From: Gemella sp. GH3
GTDB lineage: Bacteria > Bacillota > Bacilli > Staphylococcales > Gemellaceae
DNA: 64,000 nt
Assembly: GCF_013415425.1 (NCBI RefSeq)
Contig: NZ_JACBYC010000083.1
Span: 1 to 64,000 of the forward strand
Direction: 5' to 3'
Shown: positions 11,061 to 21,860 of the stretch, one piece after another
Position numbering within the stretch: the first letter of the stretch is position 1
Layout of the letters: every line of letters starts with the position of its first letter
Made by a program: the position numbers and the translations under genes
Notes under the pieces: generated by a model
Told to the model about the DNA's origin: nothing
What the model saw: only the letters and a program-made list of their open reading frames with translations
Databases searched by the model: none

Positions 11061-12368
11061 TTAGTGTATATTTTCTAAAAATTCACTCAAAATGTTTAGA
11101 GAACGTTCTGCATATTTAGTATATTTTTCTTTTTTATCTTTTATTCTAATATCAAGAGGCTTTATTATTCCAAAATTAGCATTAATAGGTTGGAAGTTTT
11201 TATTAGTATTGTCTACTATATAATTTGCCATAGCACCTATCATAGTTTCTACTGGGAAAATTATTTCTTTTCCTTTATAATTATTTATTGCATTTAATGC
11301 AGCCACTATTCCTGATGCAGCACTCTCCACATACCCTTCAACACCTGTCATTTGACCTGCGAAGTAGATGTTACTTTTTTCTTTTAGTTGATAAGTTCTT
11401 TTAAGTAATGACGGAGAGTTTAAATAAGTATTTCTATGCATAACACCGTAACGTACAATATTAGCATTCTCTAAACCGGGTATCAAACTTATAATACGTT
11501 TTTGTTCTCCCCATTTTAGATGTGTTTGAAATCCTACTATATTGTATAACGTACCCTCTGCATTATCTTGCCTTAATTGAACAACTGCGTAAGGACGTTT
11601 TCCTGTTTTAGGATTTTCTAAACCTACAGGTTTCATAGGACCAAATAACAAAGTTTTTTCTCCACGTCTTGCCATTTCTTCAAAAGGCATACATCCTTCA
11701 AAATAAATTTCTTTTTCAAAATCTTTTAGTGGCGCTACCTCTGCATTAATTAGTTCATTATAAAACAGTTCAAATTCCTCTTTTGTCATAGGACAATTTA
11801 AATATGCTGCTTCTCCTTTATCATATCGTGATTTTAAATATACTTTATTCATATCTAAAGAATCTTTTTCTATTATAGGTGCGGCAGCATCATAAAAATA
11901 TAATCCTTGTTGATTAGTATATTTTTTAATATCTAAACTCAACGCATCTGAAGTTAAAGGTCCAGTAGCTACAATAACAGGATAATCTACTTGGGGAATT
12001 TGTGTAAGTTCTTTTTCTATTACCGTAATATTAGGATGATTTTTTATTTTATAGGTAATTAGTTCAGAAAATTTATCTCTATCAACTGCTAGCGCTCCTC
12101 CAGCAGGAACTTGAGTTTTATCAGCACAAGATATTATTAAAGAGTCTAATTTACGCATCTCTTCTTTTAATAATCCTACTCCATTAGTAATACTATTTGC
12201 TCTTAACGAATTTGAACACACTAATTCTGCAAAATTTTTAGTTTTATGAGCTGGAGTCATTTTTGTTGGTCTCATTTCATAAAGCTCTACCTTTATGCCT
12301 CTTTTAGCTATTTGCCAAGCAGCTTCACTTCCAGCTAAACCTGCTCCAATTACTAATACTTTTTCCAT
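11061..12368 (-). CDS. trmFO: Methylenetetrahydrofolate-tRNA (uracil-5-)-methyltransferase
   Basis: Folate- and FAD-dependent enzyme making ribothymidine at U54 of tRNA. The 435 residues start with the FAD-binding loop [14 protein letters not shown] and contain the conserved VCSNSLRA segment, the [19 protein letters not shown] region with catalytic cysteine, and [12 protein letters not shown]. The length is typical. The start is ATG 12368 after AAGGAG. It lies 21 nt behind thiI, in a run of tRNA-modification genes (nifS-thiI-trmFO). Confidence 0.97.
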   Translation of the reverse strand: MEKVLVIGAGLAGSEAAWQIAKRGIKVELYEMRPTKMTPAHKTKNFAELVCSNSLRANSITNGVGLLKEEMRKLDSLIISCADKTQVPAGGALAVDRDKFSELITYKIKNHPNITVIEKELTQIPQVDYPVIVATGPLTSDALSLDIKKYTNQQGLYFYDAAAPIIEKDSLDMNKVYLKSRYDKGEAAYLNCPMTKEEFELFYNELINAEVAPLKDFEKEIYFEGCMPFEEMARRGEKTLLFGPMKPVGLENPKTGKRPYAVVQLRQDNAEGTLYNIVGFQTHLKWGEQKRIISLIPGLENANIVRYGVMHRNTYLNSPSLLKRTYQLKEKSNIYFAGQMTGVEGYVESAASGIVAALNAINNYKGKEIIFPVETMIGAMANYIVDNTNKNFQPINANFGIIKPLDIRIKDKKEKYTKYAERSLNILSEFLENIH

Positions 12369-12389
12369 CTTATTCTCCTTAAAATTTTA

Positions 12390-13631
12390 TTATAATAGAG
12401 TAGAAAAATCATCTTCTTCAGATTTTTCTTCATTTTCAGAAGTTAATAATATTACTGAATCTTTATTTATCAAATATGTTTTTACACTATTAACAGTTTC
12501 TAACAATAAATCACTATAATCGTCTCTATTTTCGTATTCTAGTATTTTCTCTAACTTAGGTTTTGTTTTTGGCGCCTTAGGTGTAAATATAGTACAACAA
12601 TCTTCAAATGGCAAATTAGATATTTCGTAAGTACCTATTTGAGTAGCTATTTTAATTATATCTACTTTATCCATAGTAAGAAGCGGTCTTAGAACAGGTA
12701 ATGTAGTTACATTATTTATACAATGCATTGACTCTAAAGTTTGACTAGCTACTTGACCTAAAGATTCTCCTGTAGCAAGTGCTAAACAATCTTCTTTCAT
12801 AGCTATTTCTTCTGCAATTTTCAACATAAATCTACGTGTTGAGGTCATTGTATAATTAGATGGTATTCTTTTTACTATTTCTGTTTGTAATTTTGTAAAG
12901 TTAACTACATTAACTCTTACTGTACCTATTACTTTGCTAAGTTGTTTTGCTAAACTAAATATTTTTTCTAAAGCATCTTCTGAAGTAAACGGTGGTGATT
13001 GGAAATGTAGCATATCTACCTCAACCCCTTTTACTTGTAGCATATGTGCAGCTACTGGAGAGTCTATTCCTCCTGAAAGTAATAATAAAGCCTTTGATGA
13101 AGTATTTACAGGGAATCCTCCTACTCCTTTTATGAAATCGGTAAATATAAAAATTCCTTCACTACGAACTTCTACATTAACAATAAAATCAGGTTTTTTC
13201 ACATTTACAGACAAGTTTTTATATTTAGATAATACATAACCACCAAAAATATTATTTAATTCATTAGTATTATATTTAAAATTTTTATTTGGTCTTTTAG
13301 TTTGTATTTTGAAAGTATAATTTTTATCTAATTTTGTATCTAATAACTTAGAAATATTTAATTTAGCATCTTCTACATCTAATTTTGATTTAAGAACTGG
13401 AGAAAATGTATGTATTCCTGGAATTATTTTTAATTTACTTAATATTTCATTTATATATTGATTACTATCAAGATTTATATACATTCTATCTCTTTTAGTT
13501 TGAATGTGATAGCCTTTGTATTCTTTTAAATTAAGCTTAATATTCTTAGTAAGTTTTTTCAAAAACTCATTTCTATTACCTGATTTTAAAGTTAATTCTC
13601 CATATCTTACAATAATGTGACTATATTCCAC
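12390..13631 (-). CDS. thiI: tRNA 4-thiouridine synthetase (sulfurtransferase)
   Basis: Makes s4U8 in tRNA and can feed thiazole synthesis. The 413 residues comprise an N-terminal ferredoxin-like/THUMP region (about 1-165) and a PP-loop ATPase with LLLSGGIDSPVAAHML. No rhodanese extension is present, as in Bacillus-type ThiI that takes sulfur directly from a dedicated cysteine desulfurase. The start is GTG (13631) after AGGTGA. The gene overlaps the 3' end of nifS by 11 nt, supporting a functional pair. The last 25 residues are acidic and Ser-rich. Confidence 0.97.
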   Translation of the reverse strand: MEYSHIIVRYGELTLKSGNRNEFLKKLTKNIKLNLKEYKGYHIQTKRDRMYINLDSNQYINEILSKLKIIPGIHTFSPVLKSKLDVEDAKLNISKLLDTKLDKNYTFKIQTKRPNKNFKYNTNELNNIFGGYVLSKYKNLSVNVKKPDFIVNVEVRSEGIFIFTDFIKGVGGFPVNTSSKALLLLSGGIDSPVAAHMLQVKGVEVDMLHFQSPPFTSEDALEKIFSLAKQLSKVIGTVRVNVVNFTKLQTEIVKRIPSNYTMTSTRRFMLKIAEEIAMKEDCLALATGESLGQVASQTLESMHCINNVTTLPVLRPLLTMDKVDIIKIATQIGTYEISNLPFEDCCTIFTPKAPKTKPKLEKILEYENRDDYSDLLLETVNSVKTYLINKDSVILLTSENEEKSEEDDFSTLL

Positions 13632-14769
13632 TTTCTATCACCTCTCTAAATTGTTCATATTTTTCTTCAAATATTTCTACAAATTTTTTAACTTCTGCTT
13701 CTGTAGTAAAATAAGAAAAACTTATTCTTATACTACCTTTAATATTTTCTTCTGATAATCCTCTAGAATTAAGTGCTTCATTAACACTAAATTTTTTTGA
13801 CGAACAAGCACTAGTTGTAGATACCATTATATCTTTTTCACCCAATGCATTTACTATAGCTTCACCTTTAATTTTAGGTAGGCTAATATTTATTATAGAA
13901 TCTACATAACTATTTGACAATGGTGAATTTATTTCTAAATAATCTAAGTTACTTAACTTTTCTAATATATATTTCTTAAATTTATGATGTTTTTCTTTTG
14001 TTATATCCGATTTTTCAAAACACAACCTTAATGCTTTCGCCATTGCTACTATAGCGGGTAAATTAACTGTCCCACTACGCAAATTATCTTCTTGTCCACC
14101 ACCATAACTAATATTATTTGTAGATCTTCTTGATTTAACATATAACATTCCTATTCCTTTAGACCCATGAAATTTATGAGCAGAAATAGAATAACTATCT
14201 ACCTTTGATAAATCTATACTATTTTTCAAAACTCCTTGAACACCATCAACGTGAAAATGAACCTTAGGATAGTCGACCAATATATCAGCTATTTGCTCGA
14301 TTGGTTGAATAGCTCCAAAAACATTATTAACTTGCATAATACTAAGTAAAACAGTATCTTTTGTTAATAAACTTTTTAAATGCTTTAAATCTATTTGTCC
14401 ATTCGGTAACACATCAACATAATCTAATATAAATCCTTTATTTTCTAATGATCTAAAAGTTTCTAATACTGATGGATGTTCTAAACGAGAAGTTATTATA
14501 TGTCTACCAAAATCTTTTTTATGTTCAGCTGCTCCTAAAATAGCTATATTATTACTCTCCGTAGCTCCAGAAGTAAAATATATTTTATCGTAGGGAATGT
14601 TCAAAATATCTCCTATTTGTTTTCTACTAGCTTCTAATAATTTTGCAGCTTTCTTTCCATATAAATTTATACTAGAAGAATTACCAAAATAATTATTATT
14701 CACCGCAATATATGCTTCTAATACTTCTTCGAAAGGTTTAGTTGTAGCTGCATTATCTAAATAAATCAA
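13621..14769 (-). CDS. nifS: Cysteine desulfurase of the NifS/IscS family (ThiI partner)
   Basis: PLP enzyme releasing sulfur from cysteine as a persulfide. The 382 residues show YLDNAATT, the PLP lysine motif SAHKFHGSKGIG and a mobile-loop cysteine in TTSACSSKKF. The start is TTG (14769) 8 nt after AAGGAG, and the first residues IYLDNAATT fit the family. Overlap with thiI points to the B. subtilis NifZ role in tRNA thiolation rather than general Fe-S assembly; that is an inference from context. Confidence 0.95.
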   Translation of the reverse strand: MIYLDNAATTKPFEEVLEAYIAVNNNYFGNSSSINLYGKKAAKLLEASRKQIGDILNIPYDKIYFTSGATESNNIAILGAAEHKKDFGRHIITSRLEHPSVLETFRSLENKGFILDYVDVLPNGQIDLKHLKSLLTKDTVLLSIMQVNNVFGAIQPIEQIADILVDYPKVHFHVDGVQGVLKNSIDLSKVDSYSISAHKFHGSKGIGMLYVKSRRSTNNISYGGGQEDNLRSGTVNLPAIVAMAKALRLCFEKSDITKEKHHKFKKYILEKLSNLDYLEINSPLSNSYVDSIINISLPKIKGEAIVNALGEKDIMVSTTSACSSKKFSVNEALNSRGLSEENIKGSIRISFSYFTTEAEVKKFVEIFEEKYEQFREVIESGI

Positions 14770-14791
14770 TTTAATTTCTCCTTTTCATCAA

Positions 14792-14869
14792 TAAAAGAGT
14801 GTCTTTTTTTATCAAAATAAACTAAGTAACAGTTAATATAAAACTATTTTTAGTATCGACACTCTTTTT
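14792..14869 (-). repeat. Inverted repeat with long AT-rich loop (possible terminator)
   Basis: Arms TAAAAGAGTGTC (14792-14803) and GACACTCTTTTTA (14858-14870) enclose 54 nt between the hotdog gene and nifS. The loop contains internal partial dyads. It could terminate the cmk-plsC unit, but the U-tract after the arm is short (TTTTATT) and the nifS RBS follows closely. Confidence 0.55.
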
Positions 14870-14891
14870 ATTAATATTTTATGTATATATT

Positions 14892-15317
14892 TTATAATTC
14901 ATTATTAACAACATCTTTTAATATTTGATCCCATTTGGGCAAATATCTATCCATTCTAACTGCACGTTCACTATCTGAGCTAAGAATATTATGAGAAGAT
15001 GATGCTGTAAATATAATAATACCATCTATACTAGCTTCATATAAAAATATAGATTTTACACCACTATGTTTAGAAAGTGAAACTTTTATATACATATCTT
15101 TATTGGTTTGTTTTATATTTTCATTGATAGAAATTTTTATTTCATTATCAGAATAATAAAATCCATACTGACCTAGACTATCTATATCTACTCCTAGACT
15201 ACTCAAAAAATATTTTCTAGCCAATGTTAGCCAATCATAAATATACTTATTATCTAAATATCCCGCCTCATTAAAAAACTTATTTTTCAACTGAAACTTA
15301 ATGACTTTTTCGTACAT
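14892..15317 (-). CDS. Hotdog-fold (4HBT-like) thioesterase-like protein
   Basis: A 141-residue cytoplasmic protein resembling acyl-CoA thioesterases of the 4HBT/YbgC type. It has a tyrosine-rich start, the helix YLDNKYIYDWLTLARKYFLSS, then beta-strand patterns with a late IDGIIIFTASS strand. The usual catalytic Asp/His of the AGHVNN motif is not clear (EAGYLDN here), so activity is uncertain. I start at ATG 15317 (MYEKVIKF), 7 nt after AAGGAG. An upstream Met gives MKRRKK but lies on the RBS. It overlaps plsC by 20 nt and so is coupled to lipid synthesis genes. Confidence 0.7.
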   Translation of the reverse strand: MYEKVIKFQLKNKFFNEAGYLDNKYIYDWLTLARKYFLSSLGVDIDSLGQYGFYYSDNEIKISINENIKQTNKDMYIKVSLSKHSGVKSIFLYEASIDGIIIFTASSSHNILSSDSERAVRMDRYLPKWDQILKDVVNNEL

Positions 15318-15906
15318 CTTTTTTCTCCTTTTCAATAATATTGGCTATAGAATCCATTATAACTTTAGTAATTTCATCATGTTTATATCCTTGTTCTTTA
15401 AGACTTGTAGTATTGATTATATCACCTATAACAATTTTTATCTCAGAAAATATTCTAAAATTTTTATTAGGAATAATGGCAAAGGTTAAAACATCTGCCT
15501 CTGCTCTAGTTGATATTAATGATACTCCATTGTGTGATTCTCCTAATTTTAAATCTTTATCTTTTGATCTTGTTCCCTCAGGAAAAATTCCTACATTTTC
15601 TCCATTTTTTAGTGCTTTTATAGCTTCATTTATACAGGTTCTATCAAATGTTCCTCTTTTTACAGGAATTGACCCAGTTGATAATAAAAATCTTTTCAAT
15701 AATGGAATATTAAATAATTCTTCTTTAGCTATAAATCTAACCTTATTATCAAAAAATGGAACAAATAGTAAAGGATCATGATTACTCAAATGATTCCCTG
15801 ATAAAACTATTCCTCTAACATTTTCCAATTTATCTTTGTTTAAAATAGTTACTTTATAAAATAACGTATAATAAATTTTTAATGACCATTTTACAAAATT
15901 ATACAC
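15298..15906 (-). CDS. plsC: 1-acyl-sn-glycerol-3-phosphate acyltransferase
   Basis: Second acylation of glycerol-3-phosphate, giving phosphatidic acid at the membrane. The 202 residues contain the H(X)4D catalytic motif in SGNHLSNHDPLL, the substrate motif FPEGTRS and a hydrophobic N-terminus. It starts 2 nt after the cmk stop and overlaps the next gene by 20 nt, giving a tight three-gene unit cmk-plsC-hotdog gene. Confidence 0.95.
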   Translation of the reverse strand: MYNFVKWSLKIYYTLFYKVTILNKDKLENVRGIVLSGNHLSNHDPLLFVPFFDNKVRFIAKEELFNIPLLKRFLLSTGSIPVKRGTFDRTCINEAIKALKNGENVGIFPEGTRSKDKDLKLGESHNGVSLISTRAEADVLTFAIIPNKNFRIFSEIKIVIGDIINTTSLKEQGYKHDEITKVIMDSIANIIEKEKKDVRKSH

Positions 15907-15908
15907 TT

Positions 15909-16583
15909 TTAATTCCCCTTAATCTTTTCAGCTATAATATCCTTAATTCTAATCACTACTTGACTAATAGTCATATTAGTAGTATCAACTAAAATAGCAT
16001 CGGCACTTTTAATAAGTGGAGCTATTTTTCTATTAGAATCTTGATAATCTCTCTCAGATATTATTTTTTTTAATTCTTCTAAAGAAATACTTTTATCTCT
16101 TGATGACAATTCATTATATCTACGTTTTGCTCTCTCTTCAATTGATGCTGTCAAATATATTTTCACATTAGCATTAGGCAATACACAAGAACCTATATCT
16201 CTTCCGTCCATAATAACATTATAATCTTTTGCTAAATCACGCTGAATATCTATTAAGTAATTACGCACAGCACGACTAGTTGCAAAAAGGGAAGTATATT
16301 TAGATATCTCATTAGTTCTTATATTATCTGTAACATTATTACCATCTATTATGACCAACTGCTTCCCATCATTAAAAATAACTTCTAAATTAGTTTTATC
16401 TAAAATATTTAATATTTTCTCCTCATCTAATTCATACAAATTATTTTTCAAAAATTTATAAGTTAATGCTCGGTACATAGCACCAGTATCTACATAATTG
16501 TACTTTAAATCAGAAGCTACTTGCTTTGTTATCGTACTTTTACCCGAACCTGCTGGACCATCTATAGCGACAGATATATACAT
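15909..16583 (-). CDS. cmk: Cytidylate kinase
   Basis: Phosphorylates CMP/dCMP. The 224 residues show the Walker A loop GPAGSGKST at the N-terminus, VDTGAMYRALTY, the MDGRDIGSCVLPNA motif and a lid with RRYNEL. It is first gene of the cmk-plsC-hotdog unit, with a clear promoter. The ATG at 16583 is 11 nt after AAGGAG, slightly long. Confidence 0.97.
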   Translation of the reverse strand: MYISVAIDGPAGSGKSTITKQVASDLKYNYVDTGAMYRALTYKFLKNNLYELDEEKILNILDKTNLEVIFNDGKQLVIIDGNNVTDNIRTNEISKYTSLFATSRAVRNYLIDIQRDLAKDYNVIMDGRDIGSCVLPNANVKIYLTASIEERAKRRYNELSSRDKSISLEELKKIISERDYQDSNRKIAPLIKSADAILVDTTNMTISQVVIRIKDIIAEKIKGN

Positions 16584-16620
16584 ACAATAATTAACTCCTT
16601 ACGATTATTTATTCTAAGTA

Positions 16621-16649
16621 ATTATACAACATAAGTATATAAATAGCAA
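16621..16649 (-). promoter_or_regulatory. Promoter of the cmk unit
   Basis: TTGCTA (16644-16649), 17 nt, TATAAT (16621-16626). Confidence 0.75.
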
Positions 16650-16765
16650 TAAATCAAAGATATTAACACTACAATTATTAAAAATTTCCAAATTCAATAA
16701 AATATAACTATTTTATCTATATAACATTGAATTATAATATCTAATTTATTATTTCTAGAATAAAC

Positions 16766-16794
16766 AAAATAAAACACCTCTTAAGAGGTGTTTT
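16766..16794 (-). terminator. Terminator of infC-rpmI-rplT
   Basis: A 24-nt perfect palindrome (16771-16794) directly abuts the rplT stop, with TTTTATTTTG following in the transcript. Confidence 0.9.
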
Positions 16795-16795
16795 A

Positions 16796-17155
16796 TTATT
16801 TATTTAAAGCTGCTTTAGCTTGATCACATAAAGTAGTGAATGCTGTTGCATCATGGATAGCTATTTCAGAAAGCATTTTTCTGTTTATTTCGATACCTGC
16901 AACTTTTAAACCATTCATTAAACGGCTATATGAAAGACCATTTAATCTTGCTGCTGCATTTATACGTACAATCCATAATCTTCTGAAGTTACGTTTTGTT
17001 TGACGACGGTCTCTAAATGCATACATTCCTGATTTCATTACTTGTTGCTTAGCAACTTTGAACAATGTATGTTTTGAACCAAAATATCCTTTTGCTAATT
17101 TTAAAACTTTTTTACGACGACGACGAGTCACTGTCCCACCTTTTACACGTGGCAT
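16796..17155 (-). CDS. rplT: 50S ribosomal protein L20
   Basis: Early 23S rRNA-binding assembly protein and the expected autogenous repressor of this operon through the L20 leader. The 119 residues include the basic N-terminal extension ([21 protein letters not shown]) and the globular C-terminus with [13 protein letters not shown]. Third gene after infC and rpmI, ending at a strong terminator. Confidence 0.98.
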   Translation of the reverse strand: MPRVKGGTVTRRRRKKVLKLAKGYFGSKHTLFKVAKQQVMKSGMYAFRDRRQTKRNFRRLWIVRINAAARLNGLSYSRLMNGLKVAGIEINRKMLSEIAIHDATAFTTLCDQAKAALNK

Positions 17156-17211
17156 ATCAAATTCCTCCTTACAAATATATAAAATAAATTATTTTATAAA
17201 CAACTAATATA

Positions 17212-17406
17212 TTATTTTACTAATAAAGTTCTAATACGTTTGTAGTCACCACGTGATACTAAAGATGCTTTACGTAAATGACGTTTTTGTTTAGTAGTTT
17301 TTCTTGAAAACCAGTGTGATGTATAAGCACGGCTTCTTTTTAATTTTCCGCTTGCTGTTCTTTTCACGCGTTTTGCTAAACCACGGTGAGATTTCATTTT
17401 TGGCAT
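17212..17406 (-). CDS. rpmI: 50S ribosomal protein L35
   Basis: Small basic ribosomal protein of 64 residues, beginning [15 protein letters not shown] with the typical KRSRAYTSH and KRHLRKA segments. It lies between infC and rplT as in other Firmicutes, with RBS AGGAGGAATCTGATA ahead of the ATG. Confidence 0.98.
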   Translation of the reverse strand: MPKMKSHRGLAKRVKRTASGKLKRSRAYTSHWFSRKTTKQKRHLRKASLVSRGDYKRIRTLLVK

Positions 17407-17432
17407 TATCAGATTCCTCCTATATTAAACCT

Positions 17433-17951
17433 TTATTTTTCTTTCTTTGGTGCTAGAACTAAAAACATACTGCGTCCATCCATTTTAGGCTTTTGTTCGA
17501 CAGTTGCTATATCACTAGCTTCGTTAGAAAATTGATCTAAAACTTTCTGTCCGATTTCTTTGTGCGTTATTGCACGTCCTTTAAAACGAATTGATACTTT
17601 TACTTTATCTTCTTTTGATAAAAACTTTCTTGCATTTTTCAGTTTTGTCTCAAAATCATGTTTATCAATTGTTGGTGATAATCTAATTTCTTTTACAGTT
17701 ACAATTTTTTGCTTTTTACGTGCTTCTTTCTCTTTTTTCTGTTGCTCAAATTTAAACTTACCATAGTTCATTATTTTGGCAACTGGAGTTTTAGCATTTG
17801 GAGCTACCATAACTACATCAAGATTCATTCTTTCTGCTAATTTAATAGCTTCATCTTTAGACTTAACACCTAATTGTTCTCCATTTTGACTTATTAAAAG
17901 AAATTCCTTCGCTTTAATACCTTCATTTATTTGTGCAGTATCTTTACTAAT
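17433..17951 (-). CDS. infC: Translation initiation factor IF-3 (AUU start)
   Basis: Binds the 30S subunit, keeps subunits apart and checks start codon and initiator tRNA. The 172-residue product starts at ATT (17951-17949), 8 nt after AGGAGG, giving [17 protein letters not shown], which aligns with the family N-terminus ISKDxxINExIRARE. The in-frame GTG at 17960 overlaps the RBS itself and cannot serve. N-domain (about 1-75, with [13 protein letters not shown]), linker helix rich in Lys, and C-domain with [16 protein letters not shown] are visible. An AUU start is known to make infC self-limiting, because IF-3 discriminates against it. Confidence 0.95.
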   Translation of the reverse strand: MSKDTAQINEGIKAKEFLLISQNGEQLGVKSKDEAIKLAERMNLDVVMVAPNAKTPVAKIMNYGKFKFEQQKKEKEARKKQKIVTVKEIRLSPTIDKHDFETKLKNARKFLSKEDKVKVSIRFKGRAITHKEIGQKVLDQFSNEASDIATVEQKPKMDGRSMFLVLAPKKEK

Positions 17952-17960
17952 AACTAGCAC

Positions 17961-18114
17961 CTCCTATTTATAATTTCATTAAATACTAAAAGTAAATGGA
18001 CTAGATATACAAAAAACGCATACCCAGTCCATAAATAATATAATTCATCTATCACTAACCTTACAGTTTTACGACTGCAGGTGAGAAACTGGTGCTTCTA
18101 CTTTTGTATTCAAC
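17961..18114 (-). ncRNA. L20-type ribosomal protein leader of infC-rpmI-rplT
   Basis: The transcript between the promoter and infC contains AGAAGCACC followed by TTTCTCACC (around 18084-18106), the hallmark of the Firmicute L20 leader. A hairpin of ACCTGCAGT with ACTGTAAGGT follows. Downstream is a GGACT/AGTCC pairing around a T6 run (18000-18030), the likely attenuator. L20 is the expected ligand. I could not fold the alternative structures rigorously. Confidence 0.75.
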
Positions 18115-18120
18115 TATTAT

Positions 18121-18149
18121 ATTATACAATTTTAAGTTTTGATTGTCAA
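18121..18149 (-). promoter_or_regulatory. Consensus promoter of infC operon
   Basis: TTGACA (18144-18149), 17 nt, TATAAT (18121-18126), a perfect sigma-A match starting 10 nt after the rpoC stop. No terminator follows rpoC, so rpoBC transcripts run into the L20 leader. Confidence 0.95.
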
Positions 18150-18158
18150 CACTTTTTC

Positions 18159-21100
18159 TTAATTTTCTACAACTTCAGATAATTCTTCATCTGAACTTGA
18201 AAGTTCTTCTTTTTCTAAGTAGTCAACTTCTATATTATTATATTTTGTCATTCCTGTTCCTGCTGGAATAAGCTTACCTATAATAACATTCTCTTTTAAT
18301 CCCATAAGTTTATCAGTCTTACCTTTAACTGCAGCATCTGTAAGAACCCTTGTAGTTTCTTGGAATGAAGCAGCTGATAAGAAACTCTCTGTTTCCAATG
18401 AAGCTTTAGTTATACCTAAAATTACTGGTTTAGCTGTAGCCATAGTTCCTCGTTTGGCTAATATCTTAGTATTTTCATCTGTAAACTTATGGATATCAAC
18501 TAATGATCCTGGTAGTAAATCTGTATCTCCTGAATTTATGATACGTACTTTTCTAAGCATTTGACGAACCATTACTTCTATGTGTTTATCACTAATTTCT
18601 ACCCCTTGCATTCTATAAACTTTTTGTACTTCTGTTAATAAATAACTTTGTACAGCTTGTATACCTGCAACAGATAACAATTCTTTTGGCTCTATTGATC
18701 CTTCTGTTAGAACTTGACCACGAGTAACACGATCTCCTTCTTTAACTAGTAATCTACTAGCTCCATAATCTTGATATTCTCGCTCTTCTTGTATATCACT
18801 TACAACAAATATACGTCTAACATGGTTCATATCTATATCTATCTTAGTTATAACACCATCAACTTCTGAAATTAATGCTTTTCCTTTAGGATTACGAGCT
18901 TCAAATAACTCTTGAATACGAGGAAGACCTTGTGTAATATCCGCACCTGCAACTCCTCCAGTGTGGAAAGTACGCATCGTTAACTGTGTTCCTGGTTCCC
19001 CTATAGATTGAGCTGCTATAGTTCCTACAGCTTCTCCAACTTCTACTTTTTCACCAGTTGCTAAATTCTTACCATAACATTTTTCACAAACACCATGTCT
19101 ACTGTTACAAGTAAATGCAGAACGAATAACTACACTTTCTATTCCTGCTTTTTCTATTTCTTTAGCTTTATCTAGAGTAATAATCTCTCCGTCGTCTACA
19201 ATGATATCTCCTGTATTAGGATTAATTACTAACTCTTTAGAGTATCTTCCTTCAAGTCTTTCTTGAAGTGATTCTATTTCATCAGTACCGTTTTTAAGTG
19301 CTGATACTTTCAGTCCACGTGACGTTCCACAATCTTCTTCACGAACTATTACATCTTGAGCAACATCAACCAAACGTCTAGTTAAGTAACCAGAATCCGC
19401 AGTTTTTAGGGCTGTATCCGCCAATCCTTTACGAGCACCGTGAGATGATATAAAGTATTCTAATACTGTTAAACCTTCTTTAAACGATGAACGAACTGGC
19501 ATTTCCATAATACGCCCAGATGGAGAAGCCATAAGTCCACGCATACCAGCAAGCTGTGTAAAGTTAGATGCATTACCACGAGCTCCAGAATCACTCATCA
19601 TATAAATAGGATTTGTTGCTGGTAAAGAGTCCATAAGTTGATCTTGAATAAGATCTTTCGCTTTCGCCCACTGAGCTATAACATTTTGATATCTTTCTTC
19701 TTCTGTTAACAATCCTCTCTTGAATAAGTTAATTATTTTGTCAACATTTTTTTGAGAATCTTCTAGAATTTCATATTTATTAGGTAATACAAAGACATCA
19801 CTTACCCCTACTGTAATACCTGCACGAGAAGAATATTTAAATCCTAAATCTTTCATTCTATCAAGCATAGTAGAAGTTTCTGTAATATGGAATCTATTAA
19901 ATATCTCAGATATTATTTTTGATAAGAAACCTTTTTTAAATGGTGTTACAGGTTCTAATTTAGATATATATTCTTTTAATCCTCCAGATGATAAATCTTT
20001 AGAAGAAATAAAATATTTATCAGGAGTTGATATTTCTAAATTATCTTTTGTAGGTTCATTTAAATATGGGAATTCTTCTGGTAGTATATTATTGAATATT
20101 ACCTTACCTATTGTTGTAATAAGTATTTTTTTATTTTGTTCTTCTGTAAATGTAATATTATTGAATGATTTAGCTAAGATACCTATTCTAGTATGTAAGT
20201 GTATATATCCATTTTGATAAGCTATACTAGCTTCATTGGCATCTTTAAAAATCATACCTTCACCAACTGCACCTGGTCTTTCTAAAGTTAGATAGTAATT
20301 TCCTAAAACCATATCTTGAGAAGGTGTAACTACAGGTTTTCCATCTTTAGGGTTCAAAATGTTTTGTGCAGCTAACATTAGCATTCTAGCTTCTGCTTGA
20401 GCTTCTTTTGATAAAGGTACATGGACAGCCATTTGATCCCCATCAAAGTCGGCATTAAATGCAGTAGTTACTAGTGGGTGAAGCCTGATTGCTCTACCTT
20501 CTACTAATATAGGCTCAAAAGCCTGAATACCTAATCTATGCAGAGTAGGTGCACGGTTAAGTAATACTGGATGTTCTTTTATTATATCTTCTAATATATC
20601 CCAAACGTGATCTTCCATTTTTTCAATTTGTGTTTTAGCATTTTTTATATTATTTGCTAATTCACGTTTTACTAACTCACGCATTACAAATGGTTTAAAT
20701 AGCTCTAAAGCCATTTCTTTAGGTAAACCACATTGATACATTTTCAAGTTGGGTCCTACTACGATAACTGATCGTCCAGAGTAGTCTACACGTTTACCTA
20801 ATAAGTTTTGACGGAAACGTCCGTGTTTCCCTTTTAACATATTAGATAATGATTTCAATGTTCTATTTCCTGGACCAGTTACTGGTCTACCACGTCTTCC
20901 ATTATCTATTAAAGCATCTACTGCTTCTTGTAACATACGTTTTTCATTTTGTACAATAAGCCCTGGTGCTTTTAATTCGATAAGTTTTTTCAAACGATTA
21001 TTACGATTTATTACTCTACGATACAAATCATTTAAGTCACTAGTTGCAAAACGCCCACCATCTAATTGTACCATCGGTCTTAATTCAGGTGGTATTACTG

Positions 21101-21815
21101 GTAGCGCAGTAAGAATCATCCATTCTGGTTTATTACCTGAATTTTTAAATGCTTCAAATACTTCTATTCGTTTTATAATCTTAACTATTTTTTGTCCAGA
21201 TTTATAATTACTTTCACTTAATTCTTTAAGTTCATTTCTAAGCTCTCTAAGTTCTTTTTCTATATCTAACTCAGCTAATAAATCTCTAATAGCTTCTGCA
21301 CCCATTTTTGCTACAAATGATGAAACTCCAAATTTACTTCTAGTTTCTCTAACTTCGCGTTCTGAAATAATTTGTTTTTTAATTAAGTCAGTTTCTCCTG
21401 GATCAACAACTATATAAGAAGCAAAATAAATAACTTCTTCTAATTGTCTAGGAGTTAAATCTAATAATAACCCCATTCTACTAGGTATTCCTTTAAAATA
21501 CCATATATGACTGACTGGAGCAGCTAACTCTAAGTGCGCCATTCTTTCACGACGCACTTTAGATAGAGTTACATCTACACCACATTTATCACATTTTATA
21601 TTTTTATATCTTACACGTTTATATTTTCCACAAGAACATTCCCAATCCTTTGTTGGACCAAATATTTTTTCACAAAATAGTCCATCATTTTCTGGTTTTA
21701 AAGTTCTATAATTTATAGTTTCTGGTTTAGTTACTTCTCCATAAGACCAACTTCTTATTTTTTCTGGAGAAGCTAAGCTAATTTTCATATATGAAAAATT
21801 ATTTACATCTATCAA
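18159..21815 (-). CDS. rpoC: RNA polymerase subunit beta-prime
   Basis: Catalytic clamp subunit of RNA polymerase, 1218 residues. Visible are the N-terminal zinc motif ([20 protein letters not shown]), the active-site [12 protein letters not shown], the bridge helix/trigger region ([20 protein letters not shown]) and a second zinc set (CTSRG ... [13 protein letters not shown]). The start is TTG (21815), 8 nt after AGGAGG; the residues after it (IDVNNFSYM) match B. subtilis RpoC. It lies 45 nt behind rpoB. The C-terminus ends in an acidic Ser/Glu tail. Confidence 0.98.
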   Translation of the reverse strand: MIDVNNFSYMKISLASPEKIRSWSYGEVTKPETINYRTLKPENDGLFCEKIFGPTKDWECSCGKYKRVRYKNIKCDKCGVDVTLSKVRRERMAHLELAAPVSHIWYFKGIPSRMGLLLDLTPRQLEEVIYFASYIVVDPGETDLIKKQIISEREVRETRSKFGVSSFVAKMGAEAIRDLLAELDIEKELRELRNELKELSESNYKSGQKIVKIIKRIEVFEAFKNSGNKPEWMILTALPVIPPELRPMVQLDGGRFATSDLNDLYRRVINRNNRLKKLIELKAPGLIVQNEKRMLQEAVDALIDNGRRGRPVTGPGNRTLKSLSNMLKGKHGRFRQNLLGKRVDYSGRSVIVVGPNLKMYQCGLPKEMALELFKPFVMRELVKRELANNIKNAKTQIEKMEDHVWDILEDIIKEHPVLLNRAPTLHRLGIQAFEPILVEGRAIRLHPLVTTAFNADFDGDQMAVHVPLSKEAQAEARMLMLAAQNILNPKDGKPVVTPSQDMVLGNYYLTLERPGAVGEGMIFKDANEASIAYQNGYIHLHTRIGILAKSFNNITFTEEQNKKILITTIGKVIFNNILPEEFPYLNEPTKDNLEISTPDKYFISSKDLSSGGLKEYISKLEPVTPFKKGFLSKIISEIFNRFHITETSTMLDRMKDLGFKYSSRAGITVGVSDVFVLPNKYEILEDSQKNVDKIINLFKRGLLTEEERYQNVIAQWAKAKDLIQDQLMDSLPATNPIYMMSDSGARGNASNFTQLAGMRGLMASPSGRIMEMPVRSSFKEGLTVLEYFISSHGARKGLADTALKTADSGYLTRRLVDVAQDVIVREEDCGTSRGLKVSALKNGTDEIESLQERLEGRYSKELVINPNTGDIIVDDGEIITLDKAKEIEKAGIESVVIRSAFTCNSRHGVCEKCYGKNLATGEKVEVGEAVGTIAAQSIGEPGTQLTMRTFHTGGVAGADITQGLPRIQELFEARNPKGKALISEVDGVITKIDIDMNHVRRIFVVSDIQEEREYQDYGASRLLVKEGDRVTRGQVLTEGSIEPKELLSVAGIQAVQSYLLTEVQKVYRMQGVEISDKHIEVMVRQMLRKVRIINSGDTDLLPGSLVDIHKFTDENTKILAKRGTMATAKPVILGITKASLETESFLSAASFQETTRVLTDAAVKGKTDKLMGLKENVIIGKLIPAGTGMTKYNNIEVDYLEKEELSSSDEELSEVVEN

Positions 21816-21860
21816 GAAGCCTACCTCCTTTATTTAATAACAATAACTCTTGATTAGTTC

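Noticed and set aside
17952-17960. GTG start of infC three codons before ATT
   Set aside because: It overlaps the AGGAGGTG Shine-Dalgarno sequence, leaving no spacer.
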